Shown: positions 16,540-28,057, numbered from the stretch's first letter. The stretch: 64,000 nucleotides of DNA from an uncultured Nocardioides sp. (GCF_947489365.1 NZ_CANLDB010000008.1:1-64000), one strand, 5' to 3'. Made by a program: numbers and translations. Notes: generated from the sequence alone by a model not told the origin.

Positions 16540-18006
16540 TCAGACGGTGAGGGGGCGCTCCGAGGCCTTGATCGGGGCAGGGAGGTTGGTCGACCCGGTG
16601 AGGTACTCGTCGACCGCTGCGGCCGCCGCACGACCCTCGGCGATGGCCCAGACGATGAGCGACTGCCCGCGACCGGCGTCCCCGGCCACGAACACGCCGG
16701 GCACCGACGAGGCGTACGTGTCGTCACGCCGCACGTTGCCCCGGTCGTCGAGCTCGACCCCCAGGCCGGGGACCAGCTCGCCCTGCTCGGGCCCGGTGAA
16801 GCCCATGGCCAGCAGCACCAGCTGGGCCGGGATCTCCCGCGCGGAACCCTCGACCTCCTCGAAGCGGCCGTCGCGCATCTCGACCTCGACGAGGCGCAGG
16901 CCCCGCACGTGGCCGTCGTCGTCGCCGAGGAACTCGCTCGTCGACACCGCGTAGACCCGGTCGCCGCCCTCCTCGTGCGCCGAGGAGACCTTGTAGGTCA
17001 TCGGGTACGTCGGCCACGGCTGCGCGTCGGGACGCTCCTCCGCGGGCCGCGGCATGATCTCGAGCTGGGTGATCGACGCCGCCCCCTGGCGGATCGACGT
17101 GCCGAGGCAGTCGGCGCCGGTGTCGCCGCCGCCGATGATGACGACGTCCTTGCCCTCGGCGGTGATCTGGTCGGGCACGTCCTCGCCCAGCGCGGCGCGG
17201 TTGCCCTGCGGCAGAAACTCCATCGCCTGGTGGATGCCGCCCAGCTCGCGGCCGGGGGCCGGCAGGTCGCGGCCGATCGTGGACCCGATGGCGAGGACGA
17301 CGGCGTCGTAGCGGTGCCGCAGGTCCTCGGCGCTCAGGTCGACGCCGACCTCGACGCCGGCGCGGAAGACCGTGCCCTCGCGGCGCATCTGGTCGAGGCG
17401 CTTGTCGAGGTGGCGCTTCTCCATCTTGAACTCGGGGATGCCGTAGCGCAGCAGGCCGCCGATCTTCTCGGCGCGCTCGTAGACCGCCACGGTGTGGCCG
17501 GCCCGGGTGAGCTGCTGGGCCGCCGCGAGGCCGGCCGGACCGGAGCCGATGACGGCGACCGTGCGCCCCGAGAGCCACTCCGGGGGCTGCGGACGGACCG
17601 CGCCGGACTCCCAGGCCCGGTCGATGATGGTGACCTCGACGTTCTTGATGGTCACCGGGTCCTGGTTGATGCCCAGGACGCAGGCGGTCTCGCACGGCGC
17701 GGGGCACAGCCGCCCGGTGAACTCCGGGAAGTTGTTCGTCGCGTGCAGCCGCTCGATCGCGCCGTCCCAGTCGTCGCGCCAGACCAGGTCGTTCCACTCC
17801 GGGATGATGTTGCCCAGCGGGCAGCCCTGGTGGCAGAACGGGATGCCGCAGTCCATGCAGCGTCCGGCCTGCTCGGTGATGATCGGCAGCAGGGCCCGAC
17901 CCGGGGAGCCCGGGTAGACCTCGTTCCAGTCGTTCTTCCGCTCCTCGACGGGGCGACGGTCAGCGACCTCGCGACCTGCCTTGAGGAAGCCCTTCGGGTC
18001 AGCCAT
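16540..18006 (-). CDS. gltD: Glutamate synthase small (beta) subunit
   Basis: A 488-residue FAD/NADPH-binding subunit that feeds electrons to GltB for making two glutamates from glutamine and 2-oxoglutarate. The N-terminal Fe-S cysteines are in CMDCGIPFCHQGCPLGNIIP and CPAPCETACVLGI. The FAD site is VAVIGSGPAGLAAAQQL and the NADPH site is DVVIIGGGDTGADC. The C-terminal FAD signature is GVFVAGDAGRGQSLIVWAIAEGR. It overlaps the gltB end by 8 bp, so the two are cotranscribed. Confidence 0.97.
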   Translation of the reverse strand: MADPKGFLKAGREVADRRPVEERKNDWNEVYPGSPGRALLPIITEQAGRCMDCGIPFCHQGCPLGNIIPEWNDLVWRDDWDGAIERLHATNNFPEFTGRLCPAPCETACVLGINQDPVTIKNVEVTIIDRAWESGAVRPQPPEWLSGRTVAVIGSGPAGLAAAQQLTRAGHTVAVYERAEKIGGLLRYGIPEFKMEKRHLDKRLDQMRREGTVFRAGVEVGVDLSAEDLRHRYDAVVLAIGSTIGRDLPAPGRELGGIHQAMEFLPQGNRAALGEDVPDQITAEGKDVVIIGGGDTGADCLGTSIRQGAASITQLEIMPRPAEERPDAQPWPTYPMTYKVSSAHEEGGDRVYAVSTSEFLGDDDGHVRGLRLVEVEMRDGRFEEVEGSAREIPAQLVLLAMGFTGPEQGELVPGLGVELDDRGNVRRDDTYASSVPGVFVAGDAGRGQSLIVWAIAEGRAAAAAVDEYLTGSTNLPAPIKASERPLTV

Positions 18007-21000
18007 GCAACGCCTCCATCATCCGCTCGGCGGTCTGCTGCTCGTCGAGGCCCTCGGCCTCGGCGGCGGCCTGCGCGTCCAGCACTGTCCGGAACTCGGT
18101 GGGGACCACCTCGGTGAACCGCTCGAGGGCGGCGGGCCAGTCGGCCAGCAGCTCGGCGGCCACGTCGGAGCCGGTCTCCTCGTGGTGACGGCGCACCAGG
18201 CCCTCGAGCTCCTCGGCCGCGTCGTCGACGACGGGCCCGAGCTCGACCTGGCCGCCCTCGAGCGCCTGGATGTTCATCCGGCCGCGGTCGAGGTCGAGGA
18301 TCCAGGCGACGCCGCCGGACATGCCGGCGGCGACGTTGCGGCCCGTGGCGCCCAGGATCACGACCCGGCCGCCCGTCATGTACTCCAGGGCGTGGTCGCC
18401 GACCTCCTCGACCACCGCGAGGGCGCCGGAGTTGCGGACGCAGAACCGCTCACCCACGCCGCCGCGGATGAAGATCTCGCCGGAGGTGGCGCCGTACCCG
18501 ATGACGTTGCCGGCGATGATCTGCCGACGCGCGTCGAACGTCGCCGCACGGTCGGGCCGGACGACGACCCGGCCGCCGCACAAGCCCTTGCCGACGTAGT
18601 CGTTGGCGTCGCCCTCGAGCCGCAGCGTGATGCCGGACGTCACGAAGGCGCCGAACGACTGGCCCGCCGAGCCGGTCAGGGTGAGGTCGATCGTGCCGTC
18701 GGGCAGGCCCTCGCCGCGGTACCGCTTGGTCACCTCGTGGCTCAGGATCGTGCCCACGGTGCGGTTGACGTTGCGGATCGCCAGCTGGGCCCGCACGGGC
18801 TCACGGCGCTCCAGGGCGGGCTCGGCGAGGCGGACGAGCTCGTTGTCGAGCGCCGCCTCGAGGCCGTGGTCCTGGGTCGTCGTACGACGCAGCGAGGCGC
18901 CCTCCGGCAGCTCCGGGCGGTGCAGCACCGGCGCCAGGTCGAGCCCGGCGGCCTTCCAGTGCTCCACCGCGCGACGGGTGTCGAGGGACTCCACGTGGCC
19001 GATCGCCTCGTCGAGCGTGCGGAAGCCGAGCGCGGCGAGGTACTCGCGCACCTCCTCGGCGACGTACTCGAAGAAGGTGACGACGAAGTCGGCCTTGCCG
19101 GAGTAGCGCTGGCGCAGCACGGGGTTCTGCGTCGCCACGCCCACGGGGCAGGTGTCGAGGTGGCAGACCCGCATCATGATGCAGCCCGAGACCACCAGCG
19201 GCGCGGTGGCGAAGCCGAACTCCTCCGCGCCGAGGAGCGCCGCCACGACGACGTCGCGGCCCGTCTTCATCTGCCCGTCGGCCTGGACGACGATGCGGTC
19301 GCGCAGCCCGTTGAGCAGCAGCGTCTGCTGGGTCTCGGCGAGGCCGAGCTCCCAGGGTCCGCCGGCGTGCTTCAGCGAGGTGAGCGGCGCCGCGCCCGTG
19401 CCGCCGTCGTGCCCGGAGATCAGGACGACGTCCGCGTGGGCCTTCGAGACGCCCGCCGCGACCGTGCCGACGCCGACCTCCGCGACCAGCTTCACGTGGA
19501 CCCTCGCCTCGGGGTTCGCGTTCTTCAGGTCGTGGATGAGCTGGGCGAGGTCCTCGATGGAGTAGATGTCGTGGTGCGGCGGGGGCGAGATGAGCCCCAC
19601 GCCCGGGGTGGAGTGCCGGGTCTTGGCCACCCACGGGTAGACCTTGTGGCCCGGCAGCTGGCCGCCCTCGCCGGGCTTCGCGCCCTGCGCCATCTTGATC
19701 TGGATGTCGTCGGCGTTGGTCAGGTACTCCGCGGTGACGCCGAAGCGGCCCGAGGCGACCTGCTTGATCGAGCTGCGGCGGGTCGGGTCGTAGAGCCGGT
19801 CGGCGTCCTCGCCGCCCTCGCCGGTGTTGGACTTGCCGCCGAGGCGGTTCATCGCGATCGCCAGGGTCTCGTGGGCCTCGCCGCTGATCGAGCCGTAGCT
19901 CATGGCGCCGGTCGAGAACCGCTTGACGATCTCGCTGACCGGCTCGACCTCGTCGATCGGGACGGGCTGGCGGCCGAGCTCCTCGGCGTCGCGCAGCGCG
20001 AACAGGCCGCGCAGCGTCATCAGCCGGGCGGACTGGCCGTCGACCTTCTCGGTGTACTGCTTGAACACGTCGTACCGGCCCTGGCGGGTGGCGTGCTGCA
20101 GCCGGAAGACGGTGTCGGGGTCGAACAGGTGGGGCTCGCCGTCGCGGCGCCACTGGTACTCGCCGCCGACGAGGAGCTCCCGGTGCGCCGGGGCGATGCC
20201 GCCGCGCGGGTACGCCGAGGCGTGACGGGCGGCGACCTCCTGGGCGATGACGTCGAGGTCGATGCCACCGAGCTTGGAGGTGGTGCCGGTGAAGTAGCGG
20301 TCGACCACGGCCTGGCTCAGGCCGACGGCCTCGAAGATCTGCGCGCCCGTGTACGACGCCACCGTGGAGACGCCCATCTTCGACATCACCTTGAGCACGC
20401 CCTTGCCGAGCGCCTTCACGAGGTTGGCCACGGCGTCCTCGGCCTCGGCGGTGACGTAGTAGCGCTCGCGGGCGAGGTCCTCGACGGTCTCCATCGCGAG
20501 GTACGGGTTGACCGCGGCCGCCCCGTACCCGACGAGCAGGGCGACGTGGTGGACCTCGCGGACGTCGCCGGCCTCGACGAGCAGCCCGACCTGGGTGCGG
20601 GTCTTCTCGCGGACCAGGTGGTGGTGGATGGCGCCCGTCAGCAGCAGCGACGGGATCGGCGCGAGCTCACGGGTGGAGTGCCGGTCGGAGAGCACGAGGA
20701 CGCGGGCGCCCCCGGCGATCGCCTCGGACACCTCCGCGCACAGCTCGTCCAGCCGCGCCGCGAGGGCCTCGCCGCCGCCCTCGACGTCGTACAGGCCGCG
20801 GACGATGTGGACCTGGAAGCCCGGCATGTCGCCGTCGCGGTTGATGTGACGGATCTTGGCCAGGTCGTCGTTGTCGATGACCGGGAACGGCAGGACCACC
20901 TGGCGGCACGACGCCGGGGTCGGCTCGAGGAGGTTGGCCTCGGGGCCGATCGAGCCGTGCAGGGAGGTGACGAGCTCCTCGCGGATGGCGTCCAGCGGCG

Positions 21001-22579
21001 GGTTCGTGACCTGGGCGAAGAGCTGGCTGAAGTAGTCGAAGACCAGACGGGGCTTGGTCGACAGCGCCGCGATGGGCGTGTCGGTGCCCATCGAGCCGAT
21101 CGGCTCGGCGGCCGTGTTCGCCATCGGGGTCAGCAGGACCCGCAGCTCCTCCTCGGTGTAGCCGAAGATCTGCTGGCGCCGGGTGACCGAGGCGTGCGTG
21201 TGGACGATGTGCTCGCGCTGCGGGACGTCGTCCAGGTGGAGCATGCCGCCGTGCAGCCACTCGTCGTACGGGTGCTCGGCGGCGAGGTCCGCCTTGATCT
21301 CCTCGTCCTCGATGATGCGGTGCTCGTCGGTGTCGACGAGGAACATCCGGCCCGGCTGCAGGCGGCCCTTGCGGACGATGCTCGCGGGGTCGAGGTCGAG
21401 GACGCCGACCTCGGAGGCCAGGACGACGAGGCCGTCGTCGGTGACCCAGTAGCGGGAGGGGCGCAGGCCGTTGCGGTCGAGCACGGCGCCGATCTGCGAG
21501 CCGTCGGTGAAGACGACGCAGGCGGGGCCGTCCCAGGGCTCCATCATCGTGGAGTGGAACTCGTAGAACGACCGGAGCGCGGGGTCCATCTCCCGGTGGT
21601 TCTCCCACGCCTCGGGGATCATCATCAGCACCGAGTGCGGCAGCGAGCGACCGCCGAGGTGCAGCAGCTCGAGGACCTCGTCGAACGACGCGGAGTCCGA
21701 GGCGCCCGGCGTGCAGATCGGGAAGAGGCGCTCCAGGTCGCCGCCCAGCAGCTCGGACTCGAGGAGGGCCTCGCGGGCGCGCATCCAGTTGCGGTTGCCC
21801 ATCACGGTGTTGATCTCGCCGTTGTGGGCGATGAACCGGAACGGGTGCGCCAGCGGCCAGCTCGGGAACGTGTTCGTCGAGAAGCGCGAGTGGACGACGG
21901 CCAGGGCCGAGGCGACCCGCTCGTCGCGGAGGTCGGTGAAGAAGCCGTCGAGCTGCTCGGTGGTGAGCATGCCCTTGTAGACCAGCGTGCGCGACGACAG
22001 CGACGGGAAGTAGACGCCGGTCTCGGCCTCCGCGCGCTTGCGCAGGCAGAAGGCCATGCGCTCCAGGGCCATCCCGGTCACGGTGGAGCCGGCGCCGCCG
22101 ACGAAGAGCTGGCGGAACGTCGGCATCACGCCGAGGGCGATCGAGCCGAGCTCGGCGGACTCGACGGGCACGTCGCGCCACCCGAGGACGGTGAGGCCCT
22201 CCTCGGAGGCGAGCTCCTCGATGCGGGTCTGGGCCTTCGCCACCTCCTCGGCGTCGCCGGGCAGGAACGCCGTGCCGACGGCGTACGTGCGGGCGGCGGG
22301 GAGGGTGAAGTCGACGACCTCGCGCAGGAAGGCGTCCGGCACCTGCATGAGCAGGCCCGCGCCGTCCCCGGAGTTCACCTCGGCGCCGGCAGCGCCGCGG
22401 TGGTCCAGGTTGCGCAGGGCGGTCAGCGCCTGCTGGACCACCTCGTGCCCGGCCTCGCCGGACATGCGCGCCACGAACGCGACGCCGCAGGCGTCGTGCT
22501 CGCGTGCGGGGTCGTACAGGCCCTGGGCCGCGGGGAGGTCCCCGCGGAACGAGCTCGGAGAAGAGGACGGCTGGTGCAC
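17999..22579 (-). CDS. gltB: Glutamate synthase large (alpha) subunit
   Basis: A 1526-residue protein from GTG at 22579, chosen because GGGAGG lies about 8 nt upstream and it places the catalytic Cys31 (EHDACGVAFVARM) after a 30-residue propeptide, as in the family. The glutaminase domain (about 31-420) is followed by the central domain, the FMN-binding synthase domain (GEGGEDADRLYDP; GHDGGTGAAPLTSLKHAG) and the 3Fe-4S cysteines CIMMRVCHLDTCPVG. The C-terminal beta-helix contains GGRVVVRPDR and GGRVVILGATGRNVAAGMSGG. It is the first gene of gltBD. The frame stays open upstream as the shadow of lgt, which is not part of this gene. Confidence 0.97.
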   Translation of the reverse strand: MHQPSSSPSSFRGDLPAAQGLYDPAREHDACGVAFVARMSGEAGHEVVQQALTALRNLDHRGAAGAEVNSGDGAGLLMQVPDAFLREVVDFTLPAARTYAVGTAFLPGDAEEVAKAQTRIEELASEEGLTVLGWRDVPVESAELGSIALGVMPTFRQLFVGGAGSTVTGMALERMAFCLRKRAEAETGVYFPSLSSRTLVYKGMLTTEQLDGFFTDLRDERVASALAVVHSRFSTNTFPSWPLAHPFRFIAHNGEINTVMGNRNWMRAREALLESELLGGDLERLFPICTPGASDSASFDEVLELLHLGGRSLPHSVLMMIPEAWENHREMDPALRSFYEFHSTMMEPWDGPACVVFTDGSQIGAVLDRNGLRPSRYWVTDDGLVVLASEVGVLDLDPASIVRKGRLQPGRMFLVDTDEHRIIEDEEIKADLAAEHPYDEWLHGGMLHLDDVPQREHIVHTHASVTRRQQIFGYTEEELRVLLTPMANTAAEPIGSMGTDTPIAALSTKPRLVFDYFSQLFAQVTNPPLDAIREELVTSLHGSIGPEANLLEPTPASCRQVVLPFPVIDNDDLAKIRHINRDGDMPGFQVHIVRGLYDVEGGGEALAARLDELCAEVSEAIAGGARVLVLSDRHSTRELAPIPSLLLTGAIHHHLVREKTRTQVGLLVEAGDVREVHHVALLVGYGAAAVNPYLAMETVEDLARERYYVTAEAEDAVANLVKALGKGVLKVMSKMGVSTVASYTGAQIFEAVGLSQAVVDRYFTGTTSKLGGIDLDVIAQEVAARHASAYPRGGIAPAHRELLVGGEYQWRRDGEPHLFDPDTVFRLQHATRQGRYDVFKQYTEKVDGQSARLMTLRGLFALRDAEELGRQPVPIDEVEPVSEIVKRFSTGAMSYGSISGEAHETLAIAMNRLGGKSNTGEGGEDADRLYDPTRRSSIKQVASGRFGVTAEYLTNADDIQIKMAQGAKPGEGGQLPGHKVYPWVAKTRHSTPGVGLISPPPHHDIYSIEDLAQLIHDLKNANPEARVHVKLVAEVGVGTVAAGVSKAHADVVLISGHDGGTGAAPLTSLKHAGGPWELGLAETQQTLLLNGLRDRIVVQADGQMKTGRDVVVAALLGAEEFGFATAPLVVSGCIMMRVCHLDTCPVGVATQNPVLRQRYSGKADFVVTFFEYVAEEVREYLAALGFRTLDEAIGHVESLDTRRAVEHWKAAGLDLAPVLHRPELPEGASLRRTTTQDHGLEAALDNELVRLAEPALERREPVRAQLAIRNVNRTVGTILSHEVTKRYRGEGLPDGTIDLTLTGSAGQSFGAFVTSGITLRLEGDANDYVGKGLCGGRVVVRPDRAATFDARRQIIAGNVIGYGATSGEIFIRGGVGERFCVRNSGALAVVEEVGDHALEYMTGGRVVILGATGRNVAAGMSGGVAWILDLDRGRMNIQALEGGQVELGPVVDDAAEELEGLVRRHHEETGSDVAAELLADWPAALERFTEVVPTEFRTVLDAQAAAEAEGLDEQQTAERMMEALHG

Positions 22580-22670
22580 GTGGCAGGCCTCCCGTGTCGA
22601 CGGACGCCAGAGCGCCCGAGTCGGTGGGTCAGGCGGGCAGGGGACAGCGTTGGCCCCAGCGCCTTCGCGA

Positions 22671-22676
22671 AGATTA
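22671..22676 (-). promoter_or_regulatory. Candidate gltBD -10 box TAATCT
   Basis: TGATAATCT on the minus strand sits in an AT-rich patch about 92 nt before the gltB start. The rest of the gap up to lgt (22580-22773) shows no gene. Confidence 0.45.
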
Positions 22677-22773
22677 TCAGTGAGCGGCGACACCTCCACC
22701 CCCGCGAGGCAGCGCTGAGACTCCGTCGTGCCGACTCGACCCCGTACGGCTGCGCAGATCTGCCGACTCGGCT

Positions 22774-23742
22774 TCAGTCCTTGGTCTCGGGCTCCCCCGC
22801 GTCGGCCTTCTCGTCGGCCTTCTCGTCGGCCTTCTCGTCGGCCTCTGCGTCCGCCTTCGCCCCCGACTCCGGGGTCGCGGACGCCGCGACGCGGGCGAGG
22901 TGGGCGTCGGTGTAGATCGGCTCGGGCTGGGCCGGGGGGTGGCTGCGGGTCCAGAGCAGGTACGCCGCGGCGAGGGCGAAGACGACGATCGAGGTCCAGA
23001 CGTTGAGGCGCAGGCCGGCGACGTCGTTCATCTGGACGTCGTCGATGCGGAGCATCTCGATCCAGCCGCGGCCCGCGGTGTAGACCATGACGTACGCCGC
23101 GACGAGGCGGCCGCGGCCCATGCGGAACCGGCGGTCGAGCACGAGGAGCAGCGCGACGCCGGCCAGGCTCCACAGCGACTCGTAGAGGAACGTGGGGTGG
23201 AAGGTCGTGCCGGGCTCGAACGTCTGCCCCGACGGCCAGTTCGCGGGGTCGATCTCGAGGCCCCAGGGCAGGTCGGTCGGGCGGCCGTAGAGCTCCTGGT
23301 TGAACCAGTTGCCCCACCGACCGACCGCCTGGCCGAGCAGCACCCCGGGGGCGAGGACGTCCATCACGGGCGCGACCCGCATGCCCGCGCGGCGGGCGCC
23401 GATGTAGGCGCCGAGGGCGCCGAGGGCGATGGCGCCCCAGATGCCGAGACCGCCGTTCCAGACGTAGAGGGCGGTGACCGGGTCGCGGCCCTCGCCGAAG
23501 TAGAGCTGGTAGTCGGTGACGACGTGGTAGAGCCGGCCCCCGACGAGACCGAACGGGACCGCCCACAGCGCGATGTCGCTGATCTCGCCGCGGGTGCCTC
23601 CGCGGGCGGCCCAGCGGCGCTCGGAGAGCCAGATCGCCAGCACGACGCCCAGCACGATCGAGAGCGCGTAGCCGCGGATCGGCAGCGGGCCCAGCTCCCA
23701 GACGCCGGTCGAGGGGCTGGGGATGGTCAGCAGGTCGATCAC
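22774..23742 (-). CDS. lgt: Prolipoprotein diacylglyceryl transferase
   Basis: A 322-residue polytopic membrane enzyme that attaches diacylglycerol to the lipobox cysteine of prolipoproteins. The start VWELGPLPIRGYALSIVLG and the signature region GRWGNWFNQELYGRPTDLPWGLEID are diagnostic, and the essential-His type motif YALS is present. The C-terminal about 35 residues form an acidic/lysine tail with repeats of DEKA (ADEKADEKADEKADA) encoded by 12-bp tandem repeats; actinobacterial Lgt often has such extensions. The GTG start lies 4 nt after the SCO1-like gene. Substrates encoded nearby include LivK and the SCO1-like lipoprotein. Confidence 0.96.
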   Translation of the reverse strand: MIDLLTIPSPSTGVWELGPLPIRGYALSIVLGVVLAIWLSERRWAARGGTRGEISDIALWAVPFGLVGGRLYHVVTDYQLYFGEGRDPVTALYVWNGGLGIWGAIALGALGAYIGARRAGMRVAPVMDVLAPGVLLGQAVGRWGNWFNQELYGRPTDLPWGLEIDPANWPSGQTFEPGTTFHPTFLYESLWSLAGVALLLVLDRRFRMGRGRLVAAYVMVYTAGRGWIEMLRIDDVQMNDVAGLRLNVWTSIVVFALAAAYLLWTRSHPPAQPEPIYTDAHLARVAASATPESGAKADAEADEKADEKADEKADAGEPETKD

Positions 23743-23746
23743 GGCC

Positions 23747-24382
23747 TCAGCCCTCCAGCAGCGCGGACACGTCCTCGGCGAGCTGCGCCGCCGAGGTCTG
23801 CTCGTCCCACACCACGGGGACCCGGTCGTCGCCGTCGACGGCGGCGATGTAGGAGCCGTGGGCGACGTCGTACCCGCCGGAGGGCAGCTTGTCGCCCTTC
23901 TCGAAGAAGATGCTGAACGCCGCCGCGGCCTCCTGCAGCGACGCCATGTCGCCGGTCAGGCCGGTGAAGGACGGGTCGAACCGGTCCAGGTAGGCGCGGA
24001 TCGTGGCCTCGTCGTCGCGGGCGGGGTCGGTGGTCACGAACACGACCTCCATCTCCTGGCGCTGCTCGTCGGAGAGGCGCGTGCGGGCCGAGGCCATGGA
24101 GGAGAGCACCACGTTGCAGATGTCGGGGCAGTTGGTGAACCCGAAGAACACCAGCGTCAGCGGGGCCTCGGTGTCGCTGACCAGGTCGTACGGCGCACCG
24201 TCGGTGTCGGTGAGCGTGACGTCCGGGACGACGTACGGGTCGTCGAGGACGTCGCCGTTCATCCCGTCGCCCTGGGTCCCGGCGGCGGCCTCGCCCACCT
24301 GCTCGGTGCCGCCGCAGGCGGCGAGCAGCATCAGGGGGACCACGGCGAGCCCCGCCGCGGTCCGGCGCAGACGGTCACGCAC
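23747..24382 (-). CDS. SCO1/SenC-family copper-binding lipoprotein
   Basis: A 211-residue lipoprotein (lipobox LLAAC, Cys23) with a thioredoxin-like fold. The copper ligands are Cys85 and Cys89 in FTNCPDICN and a His in the later DVAHGSYIAAV stretch. Family members deliver copper to, or act as a thiol reductant for, cytochrome oxidase CuA. Its position between trpA and lgt is more likely cotranscription than pathway linkage. It overlaps the trpA end by 8 bp. Confidence 0.92.
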   Translation of the reverse strand: MRDRLRRTAAGLAVVPLMLLAACGGTEQVGEAAAGTQGDGMNGDVLDDPYVVPDVTLTDTDGAPYDLVSDTEAPLTLVFFGFTNCPDICNVVLSSMASARTRLSDEQRQEMEVVFVTTDPARDDEATIRAYLDRFDPSFTGLTGDMASLQEAAAAFSIFFEKGDKLPSGGYDVAHGSYIAAVDGDDRVPVVWDEQTSAAQLAEDVSALLEG

Positions 24383-25189
24383 GTCGGCGTACCCCCTCGG
24401 CCAAGTCGGCGGCGGTGTCGCGGAGCGCGGCGAGGCCGGACTCGGTGTCGGGGGCGTCGAGCAGGCAGCGCACGAACGCGGAGCCCACGATCACGGCGTC
24501 GGCGTACGACGCCACCTCGGCGGCCTGGTCGCCGTTGGAGACGCCGAGGCCGACACCGACGGGGGTGTCGGTGGCGGCGCGCGTCCGGGCGACCAGCGGC
24601 CCGGCGAGCGAGCTCGTCGTCGTCCGGGCGCCGGTGACGCCCATCACCGCGGCGGCGTAGACGAAGCCCCGGCAGGCCTGCGCGGTCGTCGCGACGCGTG
24701 CGTCGGTCGACGACGGCGCGACGAGGAACACCTTGTCGAGGCCGCGCTCGTCGGCGGCGGCGATCCAGTCGGCGCCGTGGTCGGGCGTCAGGTCGGGGGT
24801 GATGAGCCCGGCCCCGCCCCCGGCGACGAGGCCGTCGGCGAACCGCTCGACGCCGTGCGCGAGCACGGGGTTCCAGTAGGTCATCACCAGCGTGGGCGCA
24901 CCGGTGGCCGCGACCTCCTGCACGATCTGCAGGACCTCCGCGGTCCGGCAGCCGCCGTCGAGCGCCTGCTGGGCGGCGGCCTGGATGACGGGGCCGTCGA
25001 GCACGGGGTCGGTGTAGGGCAGGCCGACCTCGATCGCGTCGACGCCGGCCTCGACCATCGCCGTCATCGCGCGGACGGACGTCTCCACGTCGGGGAAGCC
25101 GGCGGGCAGGAAGCCCAGCAGGACCGCACGGTCCTCGGCGTGGGCGGTCGCGAAGGCGTCCGCCATCGTCCGGCCGGTCGTCACGGCGC

Positions 25190-25193
<4 letters not shown>
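24375..25193 (-). CDS. trpA: Tryptophan synthase alpha subunit
   Basis: A 272-residue TIM barrel that cleaves indole-3-glycerol phosphate to indole. Family stretches are LLGFLPAGFPDVETSVRAM, the catalytic region IEVGLPYTDPVLDGPVIQ, and the phosphate site GVGLGVSNGDQAAEV. The ATG overlaps the trpB stop codon (ATGA), so expression with trpB is coupled, fitting an alpha2beta2 complex. Confidence 0.97.
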
Positions 25194-26520
<1,327 letters not shown>

Positions 26521-26524
<4 letters not shown>

Positions 26525-27333
26525 GGTGCTCCTCCGGTGGTGCTCGGGACACCGGCCCGCAGGCCGGTCATGGCGGCGACGGCCGCCGTCGGGTCGCCGT
26601 GGCGCACGAGCGCCTCGCCGACGAGGACCGCGCGGGCCCCCGCGTCGACGTACGCCGCGGCGTCGGCGACCCCGCTGACGCCGGACTCGGCGACCAGCAC
26701 CGTGTCGGCGCCGACCAGGGGTGCCAGCTCGGCGAAGACCCCGGGGTGCACCTCCAGCGTCTTCAGGTTGCGGGCGTTGACGCCCACGAGCTCGGCGCCG
26801 AGGTCGACGGCGCGGGCGGTCTCGGCCTCGTCGTGGACCTCGACGAGCGGGGTCATGCCCAGCTCGCGGACGAGGTCGTGCAGGCGGCGCAGGTCGTCGT
26901 CGGCGAGGGCCGCGACGATCAGCAGCACCAGGTCGGCGCCCGCGGCGCGGGCCTCCAGCACCTGGTAGTCGTCGACCACGAAGTCCTTGCGCAGCAGCGG
27001 GACGTCGACGGCGGCCCGGACGGCGACGAGGTCGGCGAGCGACCCGCCGAAGCGGCGCTCCTCGGTGAGCACGCTGATCGCGGCCGCGCCGCCGGCGGCG
27101 TACGCCCGGGCGAGCGTGGTCGGGTCGGGGATGTCCGCGAGGTGGCCCTTGCTGGGGCTGCGGCGCTTCACCTCGGCGATCACGCTCGAGCCGGCGTCGC
27201 GCAGGTGGGGCATGGGGTCGCGGGGCGCCGGGGCGTCCGCGAGGGCGGCCCGCACGGCGGCTGCGGGTCGGTCCGCACGGCGGCGGTCGAGGTCGTCGCG
27301 GACTCCGGCGACGATGTCGTCGAGCACCGACAT
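26521..27333 (-). CDS. trpC: Indole-3-glycerol phosphate synthase
   Basis: A 270-residue TIM barrel from ATG at 27333, preceded by GAGGAGG. Motifs are SVIAEVKRRSPSKGHLA (catalytic Lys and phosphate site), PLLRKDFVVDDYQVLEARAAGADLVLLI and GVNARNLKTLEV. The frame continues upstream to a GTG at 27387, but the extra residues match no family sequence and contain one Trp only, so no attenuator leader is claimed. The separate PRA isomerase step (TrpF) should be done by PriA at 33769-34524. Confidence 0.96.
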
Positions 27334-27405
27334 GAGCTGCGGACCTCCTCGGGAGGGGACGGCGGGGGCCGTGCCCCAGTCTCGCACCCGGCTGGGCAGC
27401 GGCTC

Positions 27406-27819
27406 CTAGGAGGCCAGCCAGGGCCCGGGGGGCACCGGGGTGTTGCGGAGGACGGTGAAAGCGAGGACCACCACGCCCAGCGCCCACCAGGCGGCCCGCG
27501 GCACCCTCGACGCGTCCAGCGGGCCGGCGGGCCCGCGGCTGAGGACGACGACGCGACGCACCCACAGCGCGACCACGACGGGCAGCGCCACGACGAGCAG
27601 CAGGTTCGACGACACCGCCGCGCCGAGGTCGAGCGCGGTCAGGTCGTGCACGGCGCGGAGGCTGCCGCACAGAGGGCAGTCGAAGCCCATCAGCGCGGTC
27701 GGGCACACGCCCCAGGACCCGGGCCGGTGCGGGTCGCGCACGGCGAGGGCGGCGGTGGCGGCCACCACGAGGGCACCCGCCGCGAGCGGCGACGCCAGGC
27801 GGCGGGCCCGCGCGCCCAC
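27406..27819 (-). CDS. DUF2752 family small membrane protein
   Basis: A 137-residue protein. The diagnostic motif CPTALMGFDCPLCGSLRAVHDL (two Cys-Pro pairs in a GxxCPxCG-like context) lies between transmembrane helices, with four helices predicted overall. Function is unknown; the paired cysteines suggest redox or metal binding. GTG at 27819 is the first usable start, 8 nt after the preceding gene. Many actinobacteria have a DUF2752 gene near trpC, and coupling to tryptophan synthesis is unproven. Confidence 0.82.
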   Translation of the reverse strand: MGARARRLASPLAAGALVVAATAALAVRDPHRPGSWGVCPTALMGFDCPLCGSLRAVHDLTALDLGAAVSSNLLLVVALPVVVALWVRRVVVLSRGPAGPLDASRVPRAAWWALGVVVLAFTVLRNTPVPPGPWLAS

Positions 27820-27827
27820 CGGGACCG

Positions 27828-28016
27828 TCAGTGCATGCCGAGCTTCGCCATGACGGCGAAGACCGGCAGGGCGGCGATCCCGAGGGCGACGCCGACCCAG
27901 AACAGGACCATGCTGACCGGGCTGAGCATGAGGGCGATGCCGCCGACGACGAAGCCGGCGATGCCCACCGTGACCGCCGTCCAGGCCGCGGGGGTGTTGC
28001 CGTGGTTGCTCGCCAT
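27828..28016 (-). CDS. HGxxPAAW-motif small membrane protein
   Basis: A 62-residue protein named for the visible motif HGNTPAAW at residues 5-12. Two hydrophobic helices follow (TVGIAGFVVGGIALML and MVLFWVGVALGIAALPVFAVM). RBS GAGGAG lies upstream of the ATG. This actinobacterial family usually sits next to trp genes; its function is unknown. Confidence 0.85.
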   Translation of the reverse strand: MASNHGNTPAAWTAVTVGIAGFVVGGIALMLSPVSMVLFWVGVALGIAALPVFAVMAKLGMH

Positions 28017-28057
28017 GCCGGGTGCTCCTCTGTGTCGCGCGGATGCCGGTCCCGAGT

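Noticed and set aside
17981..22915. 1644-codon plus-strand open frame
   Set aside because: It is antisense to gltB, whose domains are all intact on the minus strand; the plus-strand product has no recognisable family.
27333..27387. Trp attenuator leader peptide before trpC
   Set aside because: The upstream in-frame stretch contains one tryptophan only, is fused in frame to trpC, and shows no terminator/antiterminator pair.
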